Shown here: in pieces, positions 7,391 through 15,906 of the stretch
Numbering within the stretch: the stretch's first letter is position 1
How the letters are laid out: every line of letters begins with the position of its first letter
Source of the DNA: Candidatus Sulfopaludibacter sp. SbA3
GTDB taxonomy: Bacteria > Acidobacteriota > Terriglobia > Bryobacterales > Bryobacteraceae
Length of the DNA stretch: 64,000 bases
Direction: 5' to 3'
NCBI GenBank assembly: GCA_945861625.1
Contig: CAMAVI010000005.1
Coordinates: 1 to 64,000, forward strand
Position numbers and translations under genes: made by a program
Notes under the pieces: generated by a model
What the model saw: the letters and a program-made list of their open reading frames with translations, nothing else
Told to the model about the DNA's origin: nothing
Databases searched by the model: none

Positions 7391-8785
7391 ATGAAACTTA
7401 CCTTTTGGGGCGCCGCCAAGACTGTCACCGGATCCATGCATGAAGTGGAAACCGGCGGAAAAAGATATCTGCTCGATTGCGGCCTGCACCAGGGGCGCCG
7501 CCAGGAAGCCTTCGCGCGCAACAGCCAGTTTCCCTTCCCCGCCTCCAGTGTCGCGGCCGTGATGCTGTCGCACGCCCACATCGACCATAGCGGCAATCTG
7601 CCCAACCTGGTCAAGAACGGATTTCGCGGACCGATCTACACGACCCCCGCCACCGTGGACTTGTGCCTGGCGATGTTGACGGATTCCGCCTTTTTGCAGG
7701 AGAAAGACGCCGAGTTCGTCAACCGGCGGCGCCAGTACCGCAAGGCCCTGGGGCGCGATGACCGTGAGGTGATGCCTCTTTACACTTCCGAAGACGCCCA
7801 ACAGACCTTCCCTCTGTTTGCGCCGGTCGCGCTCAAGGAGACCAAGCAAGTCGCCCCGGGCCTGACGTACCGGACTTACAACGCCGGCCACATGCTGGGC
7901 TCGACGTCGATTATCCTGGAGGCCGATGGTACCCGGTTGGCCTTTTCCGGCGACGTGGGCCGGCACGGACTGCCCATCATCCGCGATCCGGAGCATCTGG
8001 ATCCGGTCGACTACCTCATCATGGAAAGCACCTATGGGGACCGCTTCCACCAGCCGATCGCGCATGCGGCGGATACGCTGGCCGACATCGTGAACCGGAC
8101 CGCCGGCCGCGGAGGTAAGATTATCGTGCCGGCCTTTGCCGTGGGCCGCACGCAACAACTTGTATTGCTGCTCCACCAACTAATAGATGCCCAGCGCATC
8201 CCCTCGCTGCCGATCTTTGTCGACAGCCCGCTCGCGGTCAACGCCACGGAAGTGTTCCGCAAGCATCCGGAGTGCTACGACGAGGAGGCGCGCAAATTCC
8301 TCACCGAGGGTGACGACCCCTTCGGATTCAGCCGCCTGACTTACATTCGCGACGTCGCCGAGTCAAAGAAATTGAATGACCTGCACGGCCCCTGCGTGAT
8401 TCTTTCCGCCTCCGGTATGTGTGAAGCCGGGCGTATCTTGCATCACCTGCGCAATAACATCGAGAACCCCCGCAACACAGTATTGATAACCGGATTCCAG
8501 GCCGAGCACACGCTGGGCCGCAAGATTGTCGAAAAGCAGCCGGAAGTTCCCATCTTCGGCGAGCCGATGCGCCTGCGCGCCGAGGTCTGCGTGCTCAACG
8601 AACTCAGCGGCCACGCCGACCAAGGAGAACTGATCGAGTGGATGCGGCCCATCTCGAAAGGCCTGAAGAAAGTTTTCCTCGTGCACGGCGAACCGGCGCA
8701 AGGAGCCGCCTTGGCCGAAGTGATCCGCCGCGAATACGGAGTCGAAACCGTGCAGCCCGCGCGCGGCGACAGCTTCACTCTCTGA
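7391..8785 (+). CDS. beta-CASP metallo-beta-lactamase-fold ribonuclease
   Basis: A 464-residue MBL-fold hydrolase of the CPSF/INTS11-like beta-CASP group, expected to cut RNA with two zinc ions. The signature HAHIDHSG (61-68) carries the first metal ligands, GHMLGS and FSGDVGR follow, ESTYGDR begins the beta-CASP insert, and the C-terminus has ELSGHADQGEL, part of the Zn-dependent RNase (RMMBL) motif. There is no KH domain or signal peptide, so it is cytoplasmic. The ATG at 7391 begins the first strand MKLTFWGAAKTVTGS. Confidence 0.92.
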   Translation: MKLTFWGAAKTVTGSMHEVETGGKRYLLDCGLHQGRRQEAFARNSQFPFPASSVAAVMLSHAHIDHSGNLPNLVKNGFRGPIYTTPATVDLCLAMLTDSAFLQEKDAEFVNRRRQYRKALGRDDREVMPLYTSEDAQQTFPLFAPVALKETKQVAPGLTYRTYNAGHMLGSTSIILEADGTRLAFSGDVGRHGLPIIRDPEHLDPVDYLIMESTYGDRFHQPIAHAADTLADIVNRTAGRGGKIIVPAFAVGRTQQLVLLLHQLIDAQRIPSLPIFVDSPLAVNATEVFRKHPECYDEEARKFLTEGDDPFGFSRLTYIRDVAESKKLNDLHGPCVILSASGMCEAGRILHHLRNNIENPRNTVLITGFQAEHTLGRKIVEKQPEVPIFGEPMRLRAEVCVLNELSGHADQGELIEWMRPISKGLKKVFLVHGEPAQGAALAEVIRREYGVETVQPARGDSFTL

Positions 8786-8858
8786 CACCGAGCCGCGAGA
8801 GTGATCGAGCGGCGCGCGATACTGCATTTCGACGAGCACCCTCTGTTAAAGTAGAAGT

Positions 8859-9710
8859 TTGACTCCCCAGGCTCCACCCCTGAGTTCACCCCTGAGTTCA
8901 TTGGTCCGTCCCCGTGTGTGCGCGGTGAGCTACCTCAACACTGTCCCCCTGGTCTGGGGTTTACTACGCGACCCCGCGCAGAAAGACACGTTCGACCTGC
9001 GCTTCGCCGTGCCTTCGGTCTGCGCCGATCAGCTCGCGTCCGGAGAAGCCGACATCGGCATTGTGCCGGTGATCGAAGCCTCCCGCCAGAAGTTGGATTA
9101 CTTCCGTACCTGCGGCATTGCTTCATACGGCCCCGTCCGCAGCATCCTGCTGATTTCCAAGGTTCCTTATCGCGATATCAAGACTCTTGCCGCCGATTCC
9201 GGCTCGCGCACGTCGGTGATGCTGGCGCGCATTATTCTGGCCGAAAGATTCGGTTGCGAGCCGAGCGTCGTTTCTCACGCGCCGGATCTGGCCGCCATGT
9301 TGGGCCTGGCGGACGCGGCTTTGATCATCGGCGACACTGCCCTGCGCCTCGATCCCGCCACCTTGCCCTTCGAATGCCTGGACCTGGGCGAGGAATGGAC
9401 CGGCCTCACCGGCCTCCCCATGGTCTTCGCCGTCTGGGCCGGGCGCCCTGAATTCATCCGCGAGCCCTTTGGCGAGGCGCTCGCGGCCTCCTGCCGTTAC
9501 GGTCTCGCGCGGATGGACGGCATCGTGCGCGAGGAGGCCCCGCGGCGCGGCTTGCCGGAAGCTCTGGTGCGTGAGTACTTGACCCACTACATCCAGTTTG
9601 AGTTTTCCGCGCCGCATCAGACGGCCATTGAAACATATCTGAAGCGCGCCGCTGCGCTGGAACGCACGGTCGTAGCCGCCATTGCACACCCGGGAGGTGC
9701 ACACGTATGA
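8859..9710 (+). CDS. mqnA: chorismate dehydratase (futalosine menaquinone pathway)
   Basis: MqnA dehydrates chorismate to 3-enolpyruvyl-benzoate, the entry step of the futalosine route to menaquinone. The 283-residue product has the substrate-binding-protein-like fold with VSYLNTVPLVWGL near the start, GEADIGIVPVIE and GLPMVFAVWAG. The TTG start at 8859 is weak: it follows AAAGTAGAAG, and residues 7-15 come from a 12-bp tandem duplication. A later TTG at 8901, just before VRPRVCAVSYL, is a possible true start. The stop overlaps the start of mqnC (ATGA). Confidence 0.92.
   Translation: MTPQAPPLSSPLSSLVRPRVCAVSYLNTVPLVWGLLRDPAQKDTFDLRFAVPSVCADQLASGEADIGIVPVIEASRQKLDYFRTCGIASYGPVRSILLISKVPYRDIKTLAADSGSRTSVMLARIILAERFGCEPSVVSHAPDLAAMLGLADAALIIGDTALRLDPATLPFECLDLGEEWTGLTGLPMVFAVWAGRPEFIREPFGEALAASCRYGLARMDGIVREEAPRRGLPEALVREYLTHYIQFEFSAPHQTAIETYLKRAAALERTVVAAIAHPGGAHV
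8877..8900 (+). repeat. 12-bp tandem duplication at the start of mqnA
   Basis: The 12-mer CCCCTGAGTTCA occurs twice back to back. Read in the mqnA frame it encodes PLSS twice, upstream of the conserved start of the fold. It may be non-coding if translation begins at 8901. Confidence 0.85.
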
Positions 9711-10738
9711 TGACGCGCGCGGAAGCCATCGACATGTTCCACAGCGACGATCTGACCGGCATCGGCATGGCCGCCGACCAGGTGCGGCGCAAGCTGCATC
9801 CGGAAGGCATCGTCAGCTACATCATCGATCGCAACATCAACTACACCAACTTCTGCACCGAATATTGCTCGTTCTGCGCGTTCTATCGCCCACCGGGGCA
9901 TGAAGAAGGCTACGTGCATTCGCACGAAGTTATCTTTGACAAGATCCGCGAGACGCTCGCGCTGGGCGGCACCGGCATTCTGATGCAGGGCGGCCTGCAC
10001 CCGGATTTGAAAATCGAGTGGTACGAAGACCTGCTGCGCGAGATCAAGAAACGCTTCGATATCTGGTGCCACTGCTTTTCGGCGCCGGAGATCGTCAACA
10101 TCGCCGAAGTCAGCGGCCTGTCGCTCCACGACACGCTGTCGCGGCTGCGCGACGCCGGACTCGATTCCGTCCCCGGCGGCGGCGCGGAAATCCTCGACGA
10201 CGACGTGCGGCGCCGCATCAGCCGTCTGAAATGCTCGACGCAGGAGTGGGTGGACGTGCACCGCACCAGCCACGCCGTGGGGCTGCGCACCACCGCCACC
10301 ATGATGTTCGGCACCGGCGAGACCATCGAGCAGCGCATGAACCATCTGGATCTGGTCCGCCAGATTCAGGAAGACACCGGCGGATTCACGGCGTTCATCC
10401 CCTGGGCGTTCCAGCGGGAGAATACTTCGCTAGGCAATTTCGTCAAGCAGGAAGCCACGGCGGTCGAGTACCTGAAAATGCTGGCGCTGTCGCGCGTGTA
10501 TCTGGAAAACATCCTGAACGTCCAGTCTTCCTGGGTCACGCCGGGGCTCAAGACCTGCCAGCTCGGCCTGCGCTTTGGCGGAAACGACGTGGGAAGCATT
10601 ATGATGGAAGAAAACGTGGTCAGCGCCGCCGGGGCCCACCACCGGGCTTCCGAGGAAGAACTCAGGCGGCTGATCCGCGACGCCGGGTTCATTCCCAAAC
10701 AGCGCGACAGCTTGTATCGGACTTATTTTTTGAATTAG
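9707..10738 (+). CDS. mqnC: cyclic dehypoxanthine futalosine synthase (radical SAM)
   Basis: MqnC is the radical SAM enzyme that cyclises dehypoxanthine futalosine in menaquinone synthesis. The 343-residue protein has the cluster motif NFCTEYCSFCAFY (Cys50, Cys54, Cys57), GGTGILMQGGLHP and the MMFGTGET region of the family. It is translationally coupled to mqnA through a 4-base overlap. The later pathway genes mqnB and mqnD are not in the window. Confidence 0.96.
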   Translation: MMTRAEAIDMFHSDDLTGIGMAADQVRRKLHPEGIVSYIIDRNINYTNFCTEYCSFCAFYRPPGHEEGYVHSHEVIFDKIRETLALGGTGILMQGGLHPDLKIEWYEDLLREIKKRFDIWCHCFSAPEIVNIAEVSGLSLHDTLSRLRDAGLDSVPGGGAEILDDDVRRRISRLKCSTQEWVDVHRTSHAVGLRTTATMMFGTGETIEQRMNHLDLVRQIQEDTGGFTAFIPWAFQRENTSLGNFVKQEATAVEYLKMLALSRVYLENILNVQSSWVTPGLKTCQLGLRFGGNDVGSIMMEENVVSAAGAHHRASEEELRRLIRDAGFIPKQRDSLYRTYFLN

Positions 10739-10788
10739 AGGCCAGACTTTTGAAACCAGCGGCTCGGGAACGGACGTCAAACCATTTC

Positions 10789-12861
10789 ATGCGTGGCATT
10801 TGCCTATTTCTCATTTGCGCGAGCGCGTTCGCGGCGCCATCAGCCCAGCTTTTGCCCAAGGCGCCGGTCCGCTTTGAACGGAATCAGGGACAGGCTGGCC
10901 CGTCCCTGCTATGGTCGGCCCGCGGACCGGGCTACTCCATCGGGTTCACGCAGGACGCCACGCTGCTCCGTGTGGGAGAACGCACCGTCGCCATGCGCTT
11001 TCCGGGCCAGAACGCCGCGGCGCCCTTCGCAGCCGCCCATCCCTTCTCCGTTCCCACCAACTACGTTACGTCGCGATATCAGGGGAACGTACCGGCCTAC
11101 GGGCGTCTGCGCCGCCACCAGGTTTACCCGGGTATTGACGTCGTCTACTACGGCAACGGCGATAACCTCGAATACGATTTCGAAATCGCGGCCGGCGCCG
11201 ACCCCTCGCTCATCCGCATGCGTTTTGACGGCGCCGACGAGTTACAGCTCGCGGCGGGCGGCGACCTGGCCGTACGGGTAGCGGATAAGACTCTGACACA
11301 GCATCTGCCCGTGGTCTACCAGAGCCAGGCGTCGGGCGAGCGGATTGTGCTGCCGGCGGCCTACCGTATCGGGGCAAATCACGAAGTGACGTTCGCACTT
11401 GCGCCCTACGATGTGAAGGCTCCCCTGGTCATCGACCCGGTCATTTCCTTTGCAACCTACCCGTCGGGCTCCGGATCCGACGTGGGAATTGCGATCGCCC
11501 GCGACCAATACGGCTTTATCTACTTAGGCGGCACCTCCTCCTCCACCGACTATCCCAACCTCAACGGCGGCGTCGACGTCAATCGCGGCGGCCAGGACGC
11601 GTTCGTCATGAAGTTGAATCCCAACGCGAACTCGGGCGCCGAGGTCGTCCAGTACGCAAGCTATTACGGCGGGGGGGGAGTGGACAGCTTGAAAGCCATG
11701 GCCGTCGATCCCACCGGACTGATCTACCTCACCGGCACCACAAACTCATCGGATCTGGTCACGCGCTCCAACGCCTACAAGACCACCATAGGCGGCGGCA
11801 CGACCTCCGGCATCATCGGCACCGACGCCTTCGTGGTCTTTCTAGACCCCGCTCGCAGCGGTTCGTTGACGCTGGTGTACGCTACCTATCTGGGCGGCAC
11901 CGATTATGACGAGGCCACCGCGATCACCTATTTCGACGGAAAGATCTACGTCACCGGCAGCACATCGTCCTACGACTTCCCGCTGGTCAAGCCTTACCAG
12001 CCAGGGCGCGCCCCCGGCAGAGATATGTTTGTCGCCGAAATTGACCCCAACCAGAGCGGGTCGGCGTCCCTGGTCGGCAGTACCTACTTCGGCGGAGCCG
12101 GAAGCGATTATGCGTACTCACTGGCGGTCGACGCCCCCGGCCACGTCTTTGTCGCCGGGAGTACGACTTCCAGAGACTTCCCCGTTTCTCCCAATGCCTA
12201 TCAATCAACGCCTTCCGGAGCCGGCGATGGATTTCTGACGGAGTTCTACCTCCACGACGCCGCGGGAGGCTATTCCACCTACCTGGGCGGAGCCGGAGTC
12301 GATGCGGTCCGGAGAATGGTCCTGGAACCCTCCGGCCGCATTGCTCTGGCGGGCTACTCGGGCTCGCGGGATTTTCCAGTTACGCAGAACGCCGTGCAGC
12401 CTCTGCTCGGGGGGGACGGGGCGATCAACGCGTTTTTGACGGTCCTCGATATCCGCGCGGCGCCGGCCAACGCGCTGACTTACTCCACGTTTTATGGCGG
12501 CCGCGCAACCGAGATCGCCTGGGACCTCAAGCGCGACGCACAAGGAAAATATTACGTCGGCGGTTATTCCTTTTCTGAAAACCTGCCGGTTTCGCAGAAC
12601 GCACTCAGTCCCGTGACGGCAAAGGCCGGACTCAATGGCTTCATCGCCGTGATTGACCCATCGGCGCCGCCCGTGAACGCGCTATCCTACGCCAGCTACA
12701 TCACCGGACCAGGGTCACAGGTGGTGTTCGGAGTCGACGTGGATGCCAACGGGTCCATCTACCTGACCGGCTATGCGACCAGCGATATCTTCCCGGCCGG
12801 CTTCCAGGCTCACAAGACACCCGGCAATTCCGATTCGTTTGTCTTGGTCTTTAAGCCCTAA
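10789..12861 (+). CDS. exported SBBP-repeat beta-propeller protein
   Basis: A 690-residue secreted protein. A signal peptide (MRGICLFLICASAFA) is followed by the N-terminal domain that typically precedes SBBP repeats (VRFERNQGQAGPSLLW, GIDVVYYG). At least seven SBBP repeats follow, each with a pattern like YATYLGGTDYDEATAI...GKIYVTGSTSSYDFPL, which would close a seven-bladed propeller. The function is unknown; binding outside the cell is likely. The frame stays open for 257 codons upstream inside mqnC, but the signal peptide and the end of mqnC at 10738 fix the start at 10789. Confidence 0.87.
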   Translation: MRGICLFLICASAFAAPSAQLLPKAPVRFERNQGQAGPSLLWSARGPGYSIGFTQDATLLRVGERTVAMRFPGQNAAAPFAAAHPFSVPTNYVTSRYQGNVPAYGRLRRHQVYPGIDVVYYGNGDNLEYDFEIAAGADPSLIRMRFDGADELQLAAGGDLAVRVADKTLTQHLPVVYQSQASGERIVLPAAYRIGANHEVTFALAPYDVKAPLVIDPVISFATYPSGSGSDVGIAIARDQYGFIYLGGTSSSTDYPNLNGGVDVNRGGQDAFVMKLNPNANSGAEVVQYASYYGGGGVDSLKAMAVDPTGLIYLTGTTNSSDLVTRSNAYKTTIGGGTTSGIIGTDAFVVFLDPARSGSLTLVYATYLGGTDYDEATAITYFDGKIYVTGSTSSYDFPLVKPYQPGRAPGRDMFVAEIDPNQSGSASLVGSTYFGGAGSDYAYSLAVDAPGHVFVAGSTTSRDFPVSPNAYQSTPSGAGDGFLTEFYLHDAAGGYSTYLGGAGVDAVRRMVLEPSGRIALAGYSGSRDFPVTQNAVQPLLGGDGAINAFLTVLDIRAAPANALTYSTFYGGRATEIAWDLKRDAQGKYYVGGYSFSENLPVSQNALSPVTAKAGLNGFIAVIDPSAPPVNALSYASYITGPGSQVVFGVDVDANGSIYLTGYATSDIFPAGFQAHKTPGNSDSFVLVFKP

Positions 12862-12888
12862 GTCTTTAAGCCCCAGCGTTTTTAAGCC
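12847..12888 (+). repeat. GTCTTTAAGCCC repeats at two gene ends
   Basis: The last four sense codons of the SBBP gene (GTCTTTAAGCCC, 12847-12858) recur at 12862-12873, and a shorter copy TTTAAGCC (12881-12888) overlaps the stop codon of pyrF on the opposite strand. It looks like a small local duplication. Confidence 0.7.
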
Positions 12889-13595
12889 ATCGCTGCCAGC
12901 TCATCTAGAATTCGCTGCATTTCTCCGCGCGGATCAGCCGCGCGCGTGACCTGGCGGCCAATCACCAGGTAATTCGCCCCGTTGGCCATGGCTTCCGCCG
13001 GCGTGGCCACTCGCTTTTGGTCCCCGGCAGCCGCACCCGCCGAGCGCACCCCCGGCGTCACCAGAATCGCGTCCGGACCCGCAATGGCGCGCACGCGGGC
13101 AACTTCCAGCGGCGAGCACACAATGCCTTCCACGCCCGCTTCCCGCGCATTGCGCACGCGCAGTTCCACCAGTTCAAAAACCGGACACGGATATCCCATC
13201 TGCTTGAGGTCGGATTCATCGAAGCTGGTCAGCACCGTCACCGCCAGCAATTTCAGCCCGCCGCCGGACTCGCCTTGCCGCCCGCCTTCGTTCTTGCCGG
13301 AGACGGCCGCTTCCATCACTGCCCGGCTGCCGTGGATGCTGAGAAAATCGGCGCCCACCCGGGCCACCTGCGCGGCGGCGCGGCGCACGGTCTCGCCGAT
13401 GTCATAGAGCTTCAGGTCGACGAACACGCGCTTCCCCTGCCCCTTCAATTCGCGGACGAAATCCATACCGGCGGAAGTGTACAACTCCAGGCCAACCTTG
13501 TAAAAAGAAGCGGAATCACCCAGCTTTTCCAGCAAGACACGGGCGTCGGCGGCGGACTCCACATCCAGCGCCACAATCACGGGAGATGTTGTCAT
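12882..13595 (-). CDS. pyrF: orotidine-5'-phosphate decarboxylase
   Basis: The last enzyme of UMP synthesis, here 237 residues. The substrate-binding aspartate of VIVALDV (Asp11), the catalytic DLKLYDI (60-66, the Asp-Lys-Asp set) and the phosphate-binding C-terminal GANYLVIGRQVTRA are present, with VTPGVR before it. It is the group with the short, class I-like TIM barrel. The ATG at 13595 was chosen over one 11 codons earlier because it starts the conserved first strand. It stands alone and converges with the SBBP gene. Confidence 0.95.
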   Translation of the reverse strand: MTTSPVIVALDVESAADARVLLEKLGDSASFYKVGLELYTSAGMDFVRELKGQGKRVFVDLKLYDIGETVRRAAAQVARVGADFLSIHGSRAVMEAAVSGKNEGGRQGESGGGLKLLAVTVLTSFDESDLKQMGYPCPVFELVELRVRNAREAGVEGIVCSPLEVARVRAIAGPDAILVTPGVRSAGAAAGDQKRVATPAEAMANGANYLVIGRQVTRAADPRGEMQRILDELAAMA

Positions 13596-13688
13596 TTCGT
13601 GGTGAGAACTCTCAGGGGTTTGCCTCATTATACAGTCTGTGTTGTTCGCGGAGAATTCTTCCGATACTAGGATTGAAGGAGTCTAACA

Positions 13689-14096
13689 ATGACGCGGAGA
13701 ACATTTGCCGTTGGTGGCCTGGGGTCTTTGTGCGCGATGGCCGGACTGGCCCAGTCTTCCGGAGAAGCATCCAAGAGCGGAGAGGTGTGGTTGGCGCTCA
13801 TCGACAACCAGAAATATGCCGACAGTTGGAGTGAAGCCAGTAGTTACTTCCGGTCCCGAGTGCCGCGCGAACAATGGGTAGATATGGTGAAGGGCGTGCG
13901 GGCTCCCCTGGGCAGCGTGAAATCCCGCGCCTTGAAGAACGCGACACCTACGAAATCGCTGCCCGGCGCGCCGGACGGGGAATACACCGTGCTTCAGTAC
14001 CAGACGTCGTATCAGAATAAGGCGAACGCCATGGAAACGCTCACGCTGATGAACGATTCCGGGAAATGGCGTTCCGCGGGTTATTTTATCCGCTAG
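13689..14096 (+). CDS. exported DUF4019 protein
   Basis: A 135-residue protein with a twin-arginine-like N-terminus (MTRRTFAVGGLGSLCAMAGLAQ) and a DUF4019 domain: WLALIDNQKYADSWSEAS, then the VPREQWVDMVKGVRAPLG region and YQTSYQNKANAMETLTLM near the end. The family is of unknown function and usually exported. AAGGAGTC 5-12 bases upstream supports the ATG. Confidence 0.85.
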   Translation: MTRRTFAVGGLGSLCAMAGLAQSSGEASKSGEVWLALIDNQKYADSWSEASSYFRSRVPREQWVDMVKGVRAPLGSVKSRALKNATPTKSLPGAPDGEYTVLQYQTSYQNKANAMETLTLMNDSGKWRSAGYFIR

Positions 14097-14121
14097 CCCG
14101 CGCCGCTACGATGACTGCCGT

Positions 14122-14316
14122 TTAGGCGGCAGCGGACTCTTTGGTACGGTTCTTGCTCCCCGGCGGGCGGCCCCGCTTCTTGATGGCGGACAACCAGTTT
14201 GGCGGCCGCCCACGGCGCCGGCCACGGCCTTGTGCCAACCGTTCTAGGGTTACAATCGCTTCCTCAATTTGCTCGCGTTCCTGGCGCAAATCGGTAAGCA
14301 TTTTCAAGATGTCCAT
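14122..14316 (-). CDS. small AT-hook-like basic protein
   Basis: A 64-residue protein with an acidic/leucine-rich helical half (MDILKMLTDLRQEREQIEEA) and a basic tail that carries the AT-hook core RGRPP twice, the second time as KKRGRPPGSKNR. Such cores bind the minor groove of A/T tracts. Its role is unknown; it could be a nucleoid or regulatory protein. The ATG at 14316 has GGAG 7 bases upstream and starts the conserved part; a frame extended to 14439 would cross a shared regulatory motif. Two copies of that motif lie in the 165 bases upstream. Confidence 0.75.
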   Translation of the reverse strand: MDILKMLTDLRQEREQIEEAIVTLERLAQGRGRRRGRPPNWLSAIKKRGRPPGSKNRTKESAAA

Positions 14317-14360
14317 TGCATTTCTCCATTCGTTCGTGGAAGGAGCACTTGCATTTCTCT

Positions 14361-14376
14361 GTTCCGAAAACAGAAC
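14361..14376 (-). promoter_or_regulatory. motif GTTCTG-TTTT-CGGAAC upstream of the AT-hook gene
   Basis: Read on the minus strand this is the third copy of the GTTCTG-W4-CGGAAC motif, ending 45 bases before the start codon of the AT-hook gene. That spacing suits a promoter-proximal operator. The other copies are at 14447 and 545. Confidence 0.5.
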
Positions 14377-14440
14377 AAAGGAGCCCAGATTGCCCCTAAC
14401 TGCTTTGACAAGCTTACCCCTTATTTTATGGAGTTTCAAG

Positions 14441-14468
14441 CATCTTGTTCTGAATACGGAACAAGATG
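14441..14468. promoter_or_regulatory. extended palindrome with GTTCTG-AATA-CGGAAC core
   Basis: This is the longest form of the motif: ten-base arms CATCTTGTTC and GAACAAGATG flank an 8-base centre. It lies between the AT-hook gene and the 3' end of the permease gene (14482). It could act as an upstream operator or, since the arms form a hairpin, partly as a terminator for the convergent side; there is no T-tract, so an operator is preferred. Confidence 0.5.
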
Positions 14469-14481
14469 ACCGGGATTGTAC

Positions 14482-15906
14482 CTAATTCTTCCGGTCTTGC
14501 CAAGGTTGGATCGAAGGAGACGCGTCCACGGAATGCAGCCGGGCTCCGGCCCTTTTCCAGTGAAAATAAAAGGGTAATCCCATGAGAATCAAGGCCAATC
14601 CAATCCCCGACTCGCGCGGCGACGCCACTAACGTGGAATACAGCAGCGCCAGCGAAACCAGTACAAAGGCGATGGGGACTAGCGGATAGCCCCACACCCG
14701 GTAGGGCCGGGGCATCTCCGGCCGCTTCCTCCGCAAGACGATCACCGCGGCCGCGGTCATCCCGTATAAGATCCAGCTTGGGAAAATCACCAGCGTATAG
14801 AGCTCGCGGTATTGCCCGCTCAGCAGCAAGAGAGACGACCATCCCCCCAACAGCAAAATACTGGGCCCTGGCGTGTGATAACGAGGATGCACGCGCGCGA
14901 TCGCGGGAAAAAAATATCCGTCACGGGCCATGGCATAGGGAACCCGCGACCCCGACAAAATCGACCCGTTCAAGGCGGCGAAAATCGAGAGCATCGCGGC
15001 AATGCTGACCAGGGAGCTGCCGATGGGTCCCACGGCGCGCCGCATGACGTCCGCCGCGACACGCGCGCTGGCGCCCACTTCCGGGCCGCTCAGCACATAA
15101 AAATAGGCCAGGTTCGTCAGCAAATAAATGACAATCACCGAGAGGGTCCCCCAAATGAGCGCGCGCGGCAGATTTCGCTCCGGGCGCTCGATTTCCGATC
15201 CCAGCATGCCCGCATTGTTCCAACCGTCATAGGCCCACAGCGCGGCAACCAGAGCCGCGAAAAATCCGGTTACACCTCCGGGATTGGCGGGCATCGCCGA
15301 CTGGAAATTGGAGACGTGTCCATTGCCGGCCAGGACAGCCACCGCGACTACACCTGCGATCAACGCAATTTTTAGCCCGGTCAGCGCCACCTGAATGCGG
15401 CCTCCCAAGCGCACTCCCAGATAATTCACGGCGGACAAGAACAGGATCAACGCAATGGAGAAGACTTGGCCATAACGCACCTCGAACGCTCCGCCCCGCG
15501 GTCCGATGGGCAGGGAGGCCGCGAAGAACACCGCATCCAGGCCCGGAAAGAAATCGGCGAGATAGCGGTAAAATCCCGTCGCGAGTGTCGCGATCGAAGC
15601 GCTCTTGGCCACCCAGGTCTGCGTCCATCCGTACATAAATCCGAACAGCGGACCATACGCGGCGTTGAGGTAGACATACTCACCGCCGGCCCCGGGCAGC
15701 GCGGCCGAAAGTTCGGCGTAAGACAGCGCGCCGAACAGCGAAAGAATTCCGCCGAAAATCCACACGGCGAACACCATGGAGGGCGACCCGACGGCGGTGA
15801 TCATGTCGGAGGGAACCAGGAAGATGCCACTGCCGATGACGGTACCCACCACGACGGCCGCCGCCGGCCAGAAACCAAGCGACCGTTGTAAGCCGGTCCT
15901 AGGCAT
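14482..15906 (-). CDS. APC-family amino-acid permease
   Basis: A 474-residue inner-membrane transporter with about 12 hydrophobic segments. The first, VVVGTVIGSGIFLVP, is the unwound helix 1 typical of APC permeases, and SYAELSAALPGAGGEYVYL is the helix 2-3 signature. Best guess is an amino-acid:proton symporter or exchanger; the substrate cannot be read. AAGGAGGAG precedes the start, which overlaps the stop of the upstream symporter by 8 bases, so the two are cotranscribed and coupled. Confidence 0.92.
   Translation of the reverse strand: MPRTGLQRSLGFWPAAAVVVGTVIGSGIFLVPSDMITAVGSPSMVFAVWIFGGILSLFGALSYAELSAALPGAGGEYVYLNAAYGPLFGFMYGWTQTWVAKSASIATLATGFYRYLADFFPGLDAVFFAASLPIGPRGGAFEVRYGQVFSIALILFLSAVNYLGVRLGGRIQVALTGLKIALIAGVVAVAVLAGNGHVSNFQSAMPANPGGVTGFFAALVAALWAYDGWNNAGMLGSEIERPERNLPRALIWGTLSVIVIYLLTNLAYFYVLSGPEVGASARVAADVMRRAVGPIGSSLVSIAAMLSIFAALNGSILSGSRVPYAMARDGYFFPAIARVHPRYHTPGPSILLLGGWSSLLLLSGQYRELYTLVIFPSWILYGMTAAAVIVLRRKRPEMPRPYRVWGYPLVPIAFVLVSLALLYSTLVASPRESGIGLALILMGLPFYFHWKRAGARLHSVDASPSIQPWQDRKN

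Noticed and set aside
10018-10788. A 257-codon N-terminal extension of the SBBP protein
   Set aside because: It overlaps mqnC in another frame, has arginine-rich shadow composition, and the signal peptide starts at 10789.
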